This document shows, in pieces, positions 7,948 through 17,111 of a stretch of 64,000 bases of DNA. The position numbers and the translations under genes were made by a program. Within the stretch, counting starts at the first letter, position 1. Each line of letters opens with the position of its first letter. Below the pieces are notes generated by a model, which made no database searches, was not told the origin of the DNA, and worked only from the letters and a program-made list of their open reading frames with translations. The DNA comes from Actinomadura hibisca NBRC 15177 (GTDB lineage: Bacteria > Actinomycetota > Actinomycetes > Streptosporangiales > Streptosporangiaceae), in NCBI RefSeq assembly GCF_001552635.1, contig NZ_BCRO01000030.1:1-64000 (forward strand), written 5' to 3'.

Positions 7948-9557
7948 TTGCCGAGCTCCACCCCGGCCAGCAGCGGGCTCGCCTGCCCGTCGAAGGTCAG
8001 GCCGCCCACCTTGGTGGAGGTGGCGGTGATGGCGGCGGGCACGTAGATGGGCACCAGGTAGGCACGGTCCACGACCTCCTGCTGCACCTTGGCGTACAGC
8101 TCGCCGCGCTCGGCCTGGTCGCCGGTGGCGAGGGCGTCCTCCAGCCAGCCGTCCAGCCGGGAGTCCTTGGCGAACGAGGCGTTGTAGCCGACCTTGCCCT
8201 TGGCCGGGTGGTTGTAGGAGGCGTAGAAGCTGCGCAGGATGTCGGGGTTGCCCGACACCCAGCTCCGGTCGAACACGTCGAAGCGGCCGGTGTCGCGGGC
8301 GTCGAACCACTGCCCGGTGGACATGTTCTCGATGCGCAGCTCGATGCCCGCCTTGCGGGCCTGCTCCTGCACGAGCTGGGCGACCAGGTCGCGCTGCTCG
8401 CGCACCTGCTGCTTGTTGAACACCCACAACACCGTCAGGCGCTTGCCGTCCTTGGTGCGGTAGCCCTGCGCGTCGCGGCCGGTGTACCCGGCCTCGCCGA
8501 GCAGCTTGTCCACCTCGGCGAGGTCGTGGCCGGGCCGAGAGTCCAGGGCCTTGTCGTACAGCGGTGTGGTGGGGCCGAGCGGCCCGCGCGCCGCCTTGTA
8601 CTGGTCGGCGTACACGGCGGACACGAGCTGCCTGGTGTCCACGGCCTTCTGGAACGCCCGCCGCAGCCGCTCGTCGGAGAACGGGGCCCGCGAGGTGTTG
8701 AGGTGCAGGCTGTAGGTGCCGCCGGGCAGGTCGGCCCGGACGATCCGGACGCGTCCGCCGAGGCCCGCGACCCGCTTGGGCGGCACGGCCGCCGCGATCT
8801 GCGCGCGCCCGCTGGTGATCGCGCCGATCCGCACCGAGTCCTCGGGCAGGAACCGCACCGTCACCTTGGGCTCCTTCGCCGGACCGGGGGCGGTGGAAGG
8901 GCCCCAGCGGTACGGCTCGTGGCGGCGCAGGGTGAGGTTGTCGCCGCGCACGTACCCGGCGACCGCGTAGGCGCCCGAGCCGACCGGCTTGGCGCAGTAG
9001 TCCCGCTTGTCGGCCTTGGGAGAGGTGATGCCGAGGAAGGTCTGGCTGGCCGACTGGAGGAAGGCCGCGTTCGGCTTCTTGAACGACACCTTCACCGTGC
9101 GGTCGTCGATGACGGTGCTGCCCGCGTAGGGCCCGATGAGGGTGGCGGCGTACTGCGACTTGGTCGCCGGGTCCACCACGCGGTCGAAGGTGGCCTTGAC
9201 CGCCTCGGCGGTGAGCGGCGTCCCGTCGTGGAAGGTGACGCCCTCGCGCAGCGTGAAGGTGTAGCTCTTCAGGTCCGGCGCGGCCTTCCACGTGGTAGCC
9301 AGCCACGGGTGCAGCTCGCCCCGCGGGTCCTGGAACACCAGCGAGTCGTAGACGTTGCGCATCAGCCGCGCGGTGACGTCCTGCGGGCTGACGTTGGGGT
9401 CCAGGCAGGTCGGCTCGCTGTCGCTGGCGTAGGCGAGGCCGCCGGCGGCCCCGGCGGACGCGCCGGAGCCGCCGCCGCACGCGGCGAGCCCGAGCGCGGA
9501 CGCCGCCAGCAGCGCGGCCGGGGCGAGGAGGTGACGGTGGGGGGACCGTGCGGTCAT
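7944..9557 (-). CDS. ABC transporter substrate-binding lipoprotein, family 5 (SBP_bac_5)
   Basis: The 537-residue protein has a lipoprotein signal ending in a lipobox (LGLAAC, cysteine near residue 26) and a Gly/Ser/Ala linker. The family-5 body includes LDPNVSPQDV, FTLREGVTFHDGTPLTAEAVKATFDRV and a long C-terminal lobe. It would be anchored outside the membrane and deliver peptides, opines, nickel chelates or similar molecules to the permeases. The ATG at 9557 overlaps the MFS stop (ATGA), so capture and export proteins are translationally coupled. The ligand cannot be read from sequence; the operon suggests the modified product of the cyclodipeptide synthase or a relative of it. Confidence 0.92.
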   Translation of the reverse strand: MTARSPHRHLLAPAALLAASALGLAACGGGSGASAGAAGGLAYASDSEPTCLDPNVSPQDVTARLMRNVYDSLVFQDPRGELHPWLATTWKAAPDLKSYTFTLREGVTFHDGTPLTAEAVKATFDRVVDPATKSQYAATLIGPYAGSTVIDDRTVKVSFKKPNAAFLQSASQTFLGITSPKADKRDYCAKPVGSGAYAVAGYVRGDNLTLRRHEPYRWGPSTAPGPAKEPKVTVRFLPEDSVRIGAITSGRAQIAAAVPPKRVAGLGGRVRIVRADLPGGTYSLHLNTSRAPFSDERLRRAFQKAVDTRQLVSAVYADQYKAARGPLGPTTPLYDKALDSRPGHDLAEVDKLLGEAGYTGRDAQGYRTKDGKRLTVLWVFNKQQVREQRDLVAQLVQEQARKAGIELRIENMSTGQWFDARDTGRFDVFDRSWVSGNPDILRSFYASYNHPAKGKVGYNASFAKDSRLDGWLEDALATGDQAERGELYAKVQQEVVDRAYLVPIYVPAAITATSTKVGGLTFDGQASPLLAGVELGK

Positions 9558-10927
9558 GTGCGTTCCTTGACGGGGATAGGGGTGGACAGGGGGGCGGTGG
9601 CGGGACGCCCGGCGACGGCGATGAACAGCAGCGCGGCGGCCGACACCCCGGCCAGCAGCCACATCGCCGCCTGCTGGCCGCCGGAGCGGAACACCGCCAT
9701 GCCGAGGGCGAGGCCGAGGGCCCCGCCGAGGTTGTGGAACGTCCACGACGAGCCGACGGCGAGGCCCGCCATGCGCTCGGGCACCGCCGACAGCGCCGCC
9801 ACCGTCGCGGGCCCGAGGATGAACGCCCAGCCCGCGCCCATCAGCGCGAACGCGACCACGACGTGGACCAGCCCGCTGCCCTCGCCGAGCCGCGCCTGAA
9901 AGAGCGCCGACAGGACGAACGCGCCGAACCCCGCGCACAGCAGCGGCCGGGGCCCGACCCGGTCGACCAGCCGCCCCGCCACCGGCGACAGCAGCGCCAC
10001 CAGCGCCGTGCAGGGCAGCAACATCAGCCCGACGCGCAGGCCCGCGTAGCCGCGGACCGTCTCCAGATAGAGCGGCATCAGGAAGAAGGCCAGGCAGTAG
10101 AAGAACGCCAGCGCGAAGTCGGCCGTGATCGCGCTGATGAACAGCCGGTTCGCGAACAGCCGGAACTGGATGATGGGCGACTCGGCGACCCGCTCGGCCG
10201 CCGCGAACGCCGCCAGCGCCGCGACGCCCGCGCCGATCGAGGCGAGCGTCCGCCACGACGTCCAGCCCCAGGTGTCGCCCAGCGTGAGCCCCAGCACCAG
10301 GGCGGGGAGCCCTGCGGTGAGCAGGACGAGGCCCGTCCAGTCCACCCGCGCGCCCCGCTCCTCGCCGCGCGACTCGGGCACGCTGCCCCGGCAGATCGCC
10401 AGCGCCAGCAGGATCAGCGGCACGTTCGGCCAGAACACCCACCGCCAGCCGGGCCCGGCGACCAGCAGGCCGCCGAGCACCGGGCCGAGCGCGAGGCCGA
10501 GGCCGTTCACGCCGTACAGCGCGCCGATCGCCTTGCCGCGCTCGTCCTCGGGGAACACGTTGGCGACGATCGCGCTGGTGCTGGTGTAGAGCACCGCGCA
10601 GGCCGCGCCCTGCACGAACCGGAACGCGACCAGCCACTCCACGTCGGTGGCGGAGCCCGCCCCCAGGGACGCCGCCCCGAACACCGCCGTGCCGAGGTAC
10701 AGGACGCGGCGGCGGCCGTGGGCGTCGGCGAGCCGTCCCATCGTGACCATGGACATCGACAGCGCGACGATGAACAGGCCCACCACGAGCTGGAGCCGCG
10801 CGACCGGCGCGTGCAGGTCGCGGCCGATCGCGGGCACGGCGGTGTTGACGATGGTCAGGTCCACGCAGCCGAGGAAGCTGAGGATCGCGACGCCGGTGAA
10901 GGCGCGCCAGCGGCGCCGCGCGCTCAC
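9554..10927 (-). CDS. MFS transporter, DHA2-like drug/metabolite exporter
   Basis: The 457-residue protein begins with the DHA2 signature helix (SFLGCVDLTIVNTAVPAIGRDL) and has the MFS motif A (GRLADAHGRRRVLY). Motif C (GLGLALGPVLGGLL) in helix 5 marks antiporter exporters. About 12-14 membrane helices are visible. It probably exports the product of the adjacent cyclodipeptide synthase and oxygenase, giving self-protection or secretion. The GTG at 10927 overlaps the CDPS stop (GTGA), and its own stop overlaps the start of the binding lipoprotein. Confidence 0.9.
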   Translation of the reverse strand: MSARRRWRAFTGVAILSFLGCVDLTIVNTAVPAIGRDLHAPVARLQLVVGLFIVALSMSMVTMGRLADAHGRRRVLYLGTAVFGAASLGAGSATDVEWLVAFRFVQGAACAVLYTSTSAIVANVFPEDERGKAIGALYGVNGLGLALGPVLGGLLVAGPGWRWVFWPNVPLILLALAICRGSVPESRGEERGARVDWTGLVLLTAGLPALVLGLTLGDTWGWTSWRTLASIGAGVAALAAFAAAERVAESPIIQFRLFANRLFISAITADFALAFFYCLAFFLMPLYLETVRGYAGLRVGLMLLPCTALVALLSPVAGRLVDRVGPRPLLCAGFGAFVLSALFQARLGEGSGLVHVVVAFALMGAGWAFILGPATVAALSAVPERMAGLAVGSSWTFHNLGGALGLALGMAVFRSGGQQAAMWLLAGVSAAALLFIAVAGRPATAPLSTPIPVKERT

Positions 10928-11622
10928 GCCGCGCCCGCCGCTTCCAGCGCGCGCTTCTTGAACCGCAGCGACAACCACACGCCCTTGCCGGGATGGTGCG
11001 GCTCGACGAAGATCTCGCGCGTCTTCGCCATCGCGTCGGTCATCGGCTGCGGGTAGATGACGAAGTCGTAGCCGTCGGCCGCCCACAGCGGCTGGATGAT
11101 CGGGCACTCCTCCATGAGGTAGGTCAGGCACTTGGCGTGCGCGGCCGCCAGGTCGGCGTGCTCGTCGCGGGACTTCAACCGTTCCAGGAAGCGGCCGATC
11201 GTCGCCTCCACGGCCGCGTGGTAGTCCGGATTGCTCCGGTACTCCGCCTCCACCCGCTCGCGGAGGCCCACGTAGCGGTCGTCGGTGAGGGCGGTGTGCC
11301 AGCGCAGCACGTCGCGGCCGACCAGGAGCCGGTCCAGGGTCTCCCCGTTGCGCGCCAGCCACTCGTCGCCCGAGCGCAGCGCGTGCGCGTAGGCGGCGTC
11401 CGGCGGCAGGTCCTGGTGGTTGTGGCGCTGCAACGCGTCGGCCACCGCGATCGTCAGGTGCTCGATGCCGGACCGGTTGACCAGGTCGACGGTGGCGCTG
11501 AGCTTGTCTTCCTCGTGGTAGCGCTGGCCAACGCTGACCAGCAGGATCGCCTTGGTGCCGGTGAAGTCCAGCTCCTGGGCGACCTTGCCGAACGACGCCT
11601 TGGAACGGCCGGTGATCGTCAT
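10924..11622 (-). CDS. tRNA-dependent cyclodipeptide synthase (CDPS), XYP-type
   Basis: CDPSs use two aminoacyl-tRNAs to make a cyclic dipeptide (diketopiperazine) on a Rossmann fold related to class Ic tRNA synthetases. Judged by eye against AlbC, this 232-residue protein keeps each catalytic landmark. Ser30 lies in AILLVSVGQRYHEE (AlbC Ser37 region). Tyr168 and Glu172 lie in LTYLMEECP (AlbC Tyr178 and Glu182). Tyr190-Pro191 lies in FVIYPQP (AlbC Tyr202-His203). The residue three after the serine is Gln33 instead of Asn, and Pro follows the late Tyr, which places it in the XYP rather than the NYH subfamily. Spacing is close to AlbC (138 residues from Ser to Tyr, against 141). The ATG at 11622 follows GGAGAGAGG. 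The amino acids joined cannot be predicted here. Confidence 0.82.
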   Translation of the reverse strand: MTITGRSKASFGKVAQELDFTGTKAILLVSVGQRYHEEDKLSATVDLVNRSGIEHLTIAVADALQRHNHQDLPPDAAYAHALRSGDEWLARNGETLDRLLVGRDVLRWHTALTDDRYVGLRERVEAEYRSNPDYHAAVEATIGRFLERLKSRDEHADLAAAHAKCLTYLMEECPIIQPLWAADGYDFVIYPQPMTDAMAKTREIFVEPHHPGKGVWLSLRFKKRALEAAGAA

Positions 11623-11661
11623 GTTCGCGGTCCTCTCTCCTGCTCGGTTCGGGGGACGGGC

Positions 11662-12444
11662 TCAGCTCCACAGGGCGAGCGGCCGTTCCTCCCCCTGGTA
11701 GCCGAGGAAGTGGCCGATGGTGACGCGGGTGGTGTCGCCGGACGGGCGCACGGCGTGGATCAGGCGCGGGTTGAGCAGGACCAGGTCGCCGGCGGCGGGC
11801 TTGAGGACCTCGACCGGCGGGGGGAGCCTGTCGCGGTCGATGCCGTAGGCGCGGTCGCCGACCAGGTTCCGGTACTCGTCCTCGGCGGGCTCGATGTCCC
11901 ACAACTCCAGCTCGCCGCCCTCGTCGGGGATGTTGACGTAGACGTTCACCGACAGCTGCGCCTGGAGGTCGGCCAGGTAGGCGGCGGGCAGGTTGCGCTC
12001 CAGCGCGTCGGTGTGCGGGTTGAGGTCGACGTCGTGGTCCTGGTAGCGGACGATGCCGACGAAGCACTTGGCGCCGTCCACCTCCAGCAGGCGCGCGCCG
12101 CCCGGCCAGATCTCGTCGAGGGTGAGGCGCAGCTCGTCGGTGGGCGACAGGTGGGGGGCGAACAGCTCGCGGATGCGGCGGGCGTTGGGCAGGGCGGCGT
12201 CGTGGTAGGCGCGGCGGGAGGCCTCGTCGGCGATCTCGGAGTAGGCGTGGCCGATGCGGCCGAACTCGCGGGCCTGGCTGAGCGCGCCGCGGTCGGAGTG
12301 GTCGAGCAGTTGCTCGCGGGCGGCGCGCAGCGCCTCGGGGCGGGAGAAGCCCGGCACGTGGACGGCCAGGTGCTCCTTCTTGACGACCGACAGCAGGTCG
12401 TGGTGGTCCAGGTCGTTGCGGGTGGTGCGCAGGATACGGCTCAT
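11662..12444 (-). CDS. 2-oxoglutarate/Fe(II)-dependent oxygenase
   Basis: The 260-residue protein has the jelly-roll facial triad His144-x-Asp146 (NPHTDALERN) and His230 (NPRLIHAVRP), plus Arg240 (GDTTRVTIGHF) to bind the 2-oxoglutarate carboxylate. These enzymes couple decarboxylation of 2-oxoglutarate to hydroxylation, desaturation or halogenation. The Asp in the triad argues for hydroxylation rather than chlorination. It is the first gene of the operon, 39 bases before the cyclodipeptide synthase, so the substrate is probably the cyclic dipeptide or a precursor amino acid. The second in-frame start (ATG 12444) is chosen over GTG 12462 because GAGGAG lies 8 bases before it. Overall length and motif spacing recall the free-amino-acid oxygenases related to BesD, but this is a weak impression. 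Confidence 0.85.
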   Translation of the reverse strand: MSRILRTTRNDLDHHDLLSVVKKEHLAVHVPGFSRPEALRAAREQLLDHSDRGALSQAREFGRIGHAYSEIADEASRRAYHDAALPNARRIRELFAPHLSPTDELRLTLDEIWPGGARLLEVDGAKCFVGIVRYQDHDVDLNPHTDALERNLPAAYLADLQAQLSVNVYVNIPDEGGELELWDIEPAEDEYRNLVGDRAYGIDRDRLPPPVEVLKPAAGDLVLLNPRLIHAVRPSGDTTRVTIGHFLGYQGEERPLALWS

Positions 12445-12487
12445 CGGGCTGCTCCTCGTCACTGCCGGGGGACCGGTACGCGGGACT

Positions 12488-12530
12488 GCATATATTTCCT
12501 ACAGAAAAAGTAGGTAATACGCAAGAAGTC
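12488..12530. promoter_or_regulatory. AT-rich promoter/operator candidate upstream of the CDPS operon
   Basis: A roughly 40-base AT-rich island stands out in very GC-rich surroundings, 45-85 bases before the oxygenase start. It contains a 5-bp inverted repeat CCTAC-N7-GTAGG (12498-12502 and 12510-12514). On the minus strand a TTACCT and a TATATG are spaced 17 bases apart, which could be a poor -35/-10 pair. This is the only sizeable non-coding stretch before the eight-gene operon, so its main promoter is expected here. Confidence 0.45.
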
Positions 12531-12592
12531 GACCTGGGCCTCCGTGGGGAGTGACCGGGATCACGCGGAGCGTACGGGAGGAACGCGCTCGG

Positions 12593-13360
12593 TCACTCCT
12601 CCGGCGCGCCCGGCGCGGTGCCGATCCGGTCGCGGGCGTCGCGCAGCTTGCGGATCGCCCTGGCCTCGGCCAGCTCGATGCCCTGCGCCCCGCCCCGGCC
12701 GAACTCGCCGGGCGCCGCGACCGTCAGCAGGTCGTCGCCGAGTTGCGTCAGCACCACGTCCAGCCCGGCCTGCCGCGCGCCCCGGCTGGTGTAGCGGACC
12801 GCGACGGTCTCCCCCGCCGTCCGGGCGTGGCGCAGCGGGACGCGGTACAGCAGCGTCTCGCGGTCGTCGCCGACGTCCAGCCCGATCTTCGGGCAGCCGG
12901 TGACCGCCTCCCGCGCCTCGGCCACCAGCGCCGCCGCCCGCCCCTTGCGCAGCCGGTACACGTGCTGCACCAGCGTCGCGCCCGGCTCGGTGCGGTAGTA
13001 GGCCGCCTGCGCGTGCGACGCGTCGCGCCCCTCGCGCGCCCCGGCGTTGTCGGCCAGCCGCAGCAGCCTGGCGCAGTCGGGGTCGGCGGGCCGGATGCCG
13101 GTGAAGGCCCGCTGCGGCCCGGCGGGCAGGAAGCCCGCGGGCACCTCCCGCTGCGACAGCAGGGCCGGGCCCATCGCCGCCGTCCCGGCGGCGGCCGGCG
13201 CGACGTCGGCCTGCGGCGCCCCGCACCCGGCGGCCGCCAGCACGCCCGCCAGCACCGTCGCCAGCACGAACGCCGGAACCGGCACCGGCATGGACCCGGG
13301 CGCGACCGCCCTGGACGTGGCGGCGGCGGGCAGCAGCGTGCCCCGAGCCCTGCGCGACAT
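12593..13360 (-). CDS. Putative lipoprotein, PknH-sensor-like extracytoplasmic domain
   Basis: The 255-residue protein has an N-terminal basic stretch, a hydrophobic helix and a lipobox (LAAAGCG, cysteine near residue 46). A domain follows with paired cysteines (DPDCARLL and VTGCPKI) and alternating strand-like segments (ETVAVRYTSRGARQAGLDVVLTQ). This resembles the PknH-like extracellular sensor domains common in actinobacterial lipoproteins. Ligand and role are unknown. The ATG at 13360 follows GGGGGGA. It lies on the same strand downstream of the corC-like gene (85-base gap) and ends 148 bases before the oxygenase operon start. Confidence 0.65.
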   Translation of the reverse strand: MSRRARGTLLPAAATSRAVAPGSMPVPVPAFVLATVLAGVLAAAGCGAPQADVAPAAAGTAAMGPALLSQREVPAGFLPAGPQRAFTGIRPADPDCARLLRLADNAGAREGRDASHAQAAYYRTEPGATLVQHVYRLRKGRAAALVAEAREAVTGCPKIGLDVGDDRETLLYRVPLRHARTAGETVAVRYTSRGARQAGLDVVLTQLGDDLLTVAAPGEFGRGGAQGIELAEARAIRKLRDARDRIGTAPGAPEE

Positions 13361-13445
13361 GAGATCCCCCCGAACCCCTCGACGCGCAAGATCATCCCCG
13401 CCGGGCGCCGCCGTTTAACGTCGGGGTCCGGCGGGGTAGATGTCG

Positions 13446-14744
13446 CTAACCGGCGGTTTCGGGGGCCGCCTCGGCGGGGCGCGGCACCCGCCGCACCAGC
13501 ACCGTGCCGATGCGGTTGCGCCGCCCGGCGATGCTCTCGGCCTTCAGCGTCAGGCCCGCCACGGTGGCGGTGGAGCCCTCGATCGGCACCCGGCCGAGCG
13601 CGTGCGCCAGCAGCCCGCCGACCGTCTCCACCTCCGGCACGTCGATCTCCGCGTCGAACAGCTCCGCCAGATCCTCCACCGGCAGCCGCGCGGTGACCCG
13701 CGCCGCGCCGTCCTCCAGCCAGGTCACCGGGGGCGTCTCGACGTCGTACTCGTCGGTGATCTCCCCGACGATCTCCTCCAGCACGTCCTCGATGGTGACC
13801 AGCCCGGCGGTGCCGCCGTACTCGTCGATGACGATCGCGAGGTGGATCTGCCGGGCCTGCATCTCGCGCAGCAGCTCGTCGATGGGCTTGGAGTCGGGCA
13901 CGTAGGTGGCCGGGCGCATCACCGACTCCACCTTCTCCACCGTCTCGCCCGCCCGGTGCTCCTGGCTGCGCCGCACGATGTCCTTGAGGTAGGCGATGCC
14001 GACCACGTCGTCCTCGTTCTCGCCCACCACCGGGATGCGCGAGAAGCCGCTGCGCAGCGCCAGCGACATCGCCTGCCGCAACGTCTTGCCGCGCTCGATG
14101 AACACGATGTCGGTGCGCGGCACCATGACCTCGCGGACCAGCGTGTCGCCCAGCTCGAACACCGAGTGGATCATCTGCCGCTCGTCCGGCTCGATCAGGC
14201 TGCGCTGCTCGGCCAGGTCCACCAGGTCGCGCAGCTCGGCCTCGGAGGCGAACGGCCCCTCCCGGAAGCCCTTGCCGGGGGTCAGCGCGTTGCCCAGCAG
14301 GATCAGCAGCCGGGGCAGCGGGCCCAGCACCCGGGTCACCGGGTGGATCACCGCCGCGCCCGCCAGCGCGAACCGGTCGGCGTGCTGGATGCCCAGCGTG
14401 CGGGGGCCGACGCCGACCGCGACGTAGCTCACCACGATCATGATCGCGGCGGCGGTCACGTAGGCGCTCCAGCCCTCCTCCAGCCAGGTGATGCACAGGT
14501 CCGCCACGATCACCGTGGCGACCAGCTCGGCGCTGATCCGCAGCAGCAGCACCATGTTGAGGTAGCGGGCCGGGTCGGCGACCACCGCCGCCAGCCGGGG
14601 CGCGCCGCGCCGCCCCTCGCGGACCAGCTCCTCCACCCGCACCCGCGAGACGCGGGTCAGCGCCGCCTCGGTCGCCGCCAGCAGCCCGGCCAGGACGACC
14701 AGACCCACCGCGACCGCCAGCAGCCATCCCTGTATGGAACTCAT
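13446..14744 (-). CDS. Hemolysin-family/CorC-like CNNM-CBS membrane protein
   Basis: The 432-residue protein has the four-helix CNNM (DUF21) membrane domain (residues about 1-190). A CBS pair (about 205-330) follows, with MVPRTDIVFIERGKTLRQAM and IHLAIVIDEYGGTAGLVTIEDVLEEIVGEI, and then a C-terminal CorC/HlyC transporter-associated domain. Members are linked to Mg2+/Co2+ efflux or resistance; the hemolysin name is historical. It is the last gene of the phoH-ybeY-corC group, starting 10 bases after ybeY. In many actinobacteria the next genes are the cytidine-deaminase-like gene and era, but here an accessory region follows. Confidence 0.9.
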   Translation of the reverse strand: MSSIQGWLLAVAVGLVVLAGLLAATEAALTRVSRVRVEELVREGRRGAPRLAAVVADPARYLNMVLLLRISAELVATVIVADLCITWLEEGWSAYVTAAAIMIVVSYVAVGVGPRTLGIQHADRFALAGAAVIHPVTRVLGPLPRLLILLGNALTPGKGFREGPFASEAELRDLVDLAEQRSLIEPDERQMIHSVFELGDTLVREVMVPRTDIVFIERGKTLRQAMSLALRSGFSRIPVVGENEDDVVGIAYLKDIVRRSQEHRAGETVEKVESVMRPATYVPDSKPIDELLREMQARQIHLAIVIDEYGGTAGLVTIEDVLEEIVGEITDEYDVETPPVTWLEDGAARVTARLPVEDLAELFDAEIDVPEVETVGGLLAHALGRVPIEGSTATVAGLTLKAESIAGRRNRIGTVLVRRVPRPAEAAPETAG

Positions 14745-14754
14745 GGACGCGCGC

Positions 14755-15231
14755 TCACGTCCGCTTGCGCTCGTCCCGCCACGACGCCAGCAGCTCGTCC
14801 TGGAGGCCGAACATCTCCTTGTGCTCCTCGGGCTCGGCGTGGTCGTACCCGAGCAGGTGCAGGATGCCGTGCGCGGTCAGCAGCTCCAGCTCCGCCTCGG
14901 TGGAGTGGCCCGCCGTCTTCGCCTGCCGCTCGGCGACCGCCGGGCACAACACCACGTCGCCGAGCAGGCCGGGGTCGGCCTCATCGTCGTCGTCGGCGTC
15001 CGCCAGGTGGCCGGGCCGCAGCTCGTCCATCGGGAACGACAACACGTCGGTGGGACCGGGCTCGTCCATCCACTTGACGTGCAGCTCGGTCATCGCCTCC
15101 TCGTCCACCAGCAGCAGCGACAGCTCCGCCAGCGGATGGACGCGCATGCCGTCCAGCACGTGCCGGGCCAGGCGCGCCAGGGCCTGCTCGTCGACCCCGA
15201 CGCCCGACTCGTTCAACACCTCGATGCTCAT
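14755..15231 (-). CDS. ybeY: Endoribonuclease YbeY, rRNA maturation factor
   Basis: The 158-residue protein carries the UPF0054/YbeY zinc motif [11 protein letters not shown] (three histidines), preceded by [10 protein letters not shown]. YbeY is a metal-dependent RNase needed for 16S rRNA 3'-end maturation and ribosome quality control. A short acidic insertion ([10 protein letters not shown]) lies between the substrate strand and the metal motif, as is common in actinobacteria. The ATG at 15231 directly follows the phoH TAG stop, so translation of the two is coupled. Confidence 0.95.
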   Translation of the reverse strand: MSIEVLNESGVGVDEQALARLARHVLDGMRVHPLAELSLLLVDEEAMTELHVKWMDEPGPTDVLSFPMDELRPGHLADADDDDEADPGLLGDVVLCPAVAERQAKTAGHSTEAELELLTAHGILHLLGYDHAEPEEHKEMFGLQDELLASWRDERKRT

Positions 15232-16287
<1,056 letters not shown>

Positions 16288-16491
16288 CAGCCGGGCCTTG
16301 CGGCCTCTCCGACCTGCCTTCTGTCCGCTCAGAGTGTTCCGCTTCTGTCGCTTCCATGGTACTGGGCGCCCGCGCGGTCACGCCGCCGTATTTACGAGCG
16401 CCCGTCCGGCAGGGGGCCGCCGATCCGCCGGGCGGGCCGGGGGCCCGGACGGCGGCCCCGGCGGCGCTTCTCGTCCCGGGGCCCGTCCCGG

Positions 16492-16836
16492 CTATCCGGG
16501 GGGCCAGTTGAGGCCGCGGCCGCCCAGGACGTGGGCGTGCACGTGGAACACCGTCTGGCCCGCCTGGGCGCCGGTGTTGAACACCACGCGGTAGCCGCCG
16601 TCGGCGACGCCCTCGTCCACCGCGACCCGGTGCGCCTCGCCCACCACCTCGGCCAGCAGCTCGGCGTCGGCGGCGGCCAGCTCGCCGACCGTGGGGTGGT
16701 GGTCCTTGGGGATCACCAGCACGTGCGTGGGCGCCTGGGGGTTGATGTCGCGGAACGCCACCGTGCGCTCGCCCTCGCGGACGATCTTGGCGGGCACCTC
16801 CCCTGACACGATCTTGCAGAACAGGCAGTCGGTCAT
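16492..16836 (-). CDS. HIT-family protein (HINT-like nucleotide hydrolase)
   Basis: The 114-residue protein has an N-terminal Cys-x-x-Cys (DCLFCKIV) and the histidine triad HVHAHVLG near the C-terminus, the marks of HINT-like purine nucleoside phosphoramidases. The ATG at 16836 has a near-perfect GGGAGGAG ribosome site; longer upstream starts have none. It sits between phoH (204-base gap) and the divergent sigma factor gene. In related genomes it normally follows rsmE directly, so the sigma factor pair has been inserted into this order. Confidence 0.93.
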   Translation of the reverse strand: MTDCLFCKIVSGEVPAKIVREGERTVAFRDINPQAPTHVLVIPKDHHPTVGELAAADAELLAEVVGEAHRVAVDEGVADGGYRVVFNTGAQAGQTVFHVHAHVLGGRGLNWPPG

Positions 16837-17111
16837 CGCTCTCCTCCCAAGCGCGCGCGGTCGGCGGCATCCTACCGGGGCGGCCCGCGCCATGACCGGC
16901 CGTGACCCCGGGGAGTAAAGCCGCACCCGGGGATAGGCCGCATAAGGCCCGTGCAATGGCTAAGGTTGGCAACTCAGGCGTTCCCCCCGACGCGCGCACC
17001 GCACGCACCAACGCCCCGCCCGCCCGGCCGGGGTTCGCCTTGTCCATCCACGCCGTAACCGCGGGTCGTCATCCGAATGGACGGCCCCGGGGCGGCGAAG
17101 GCGGCGGATAG

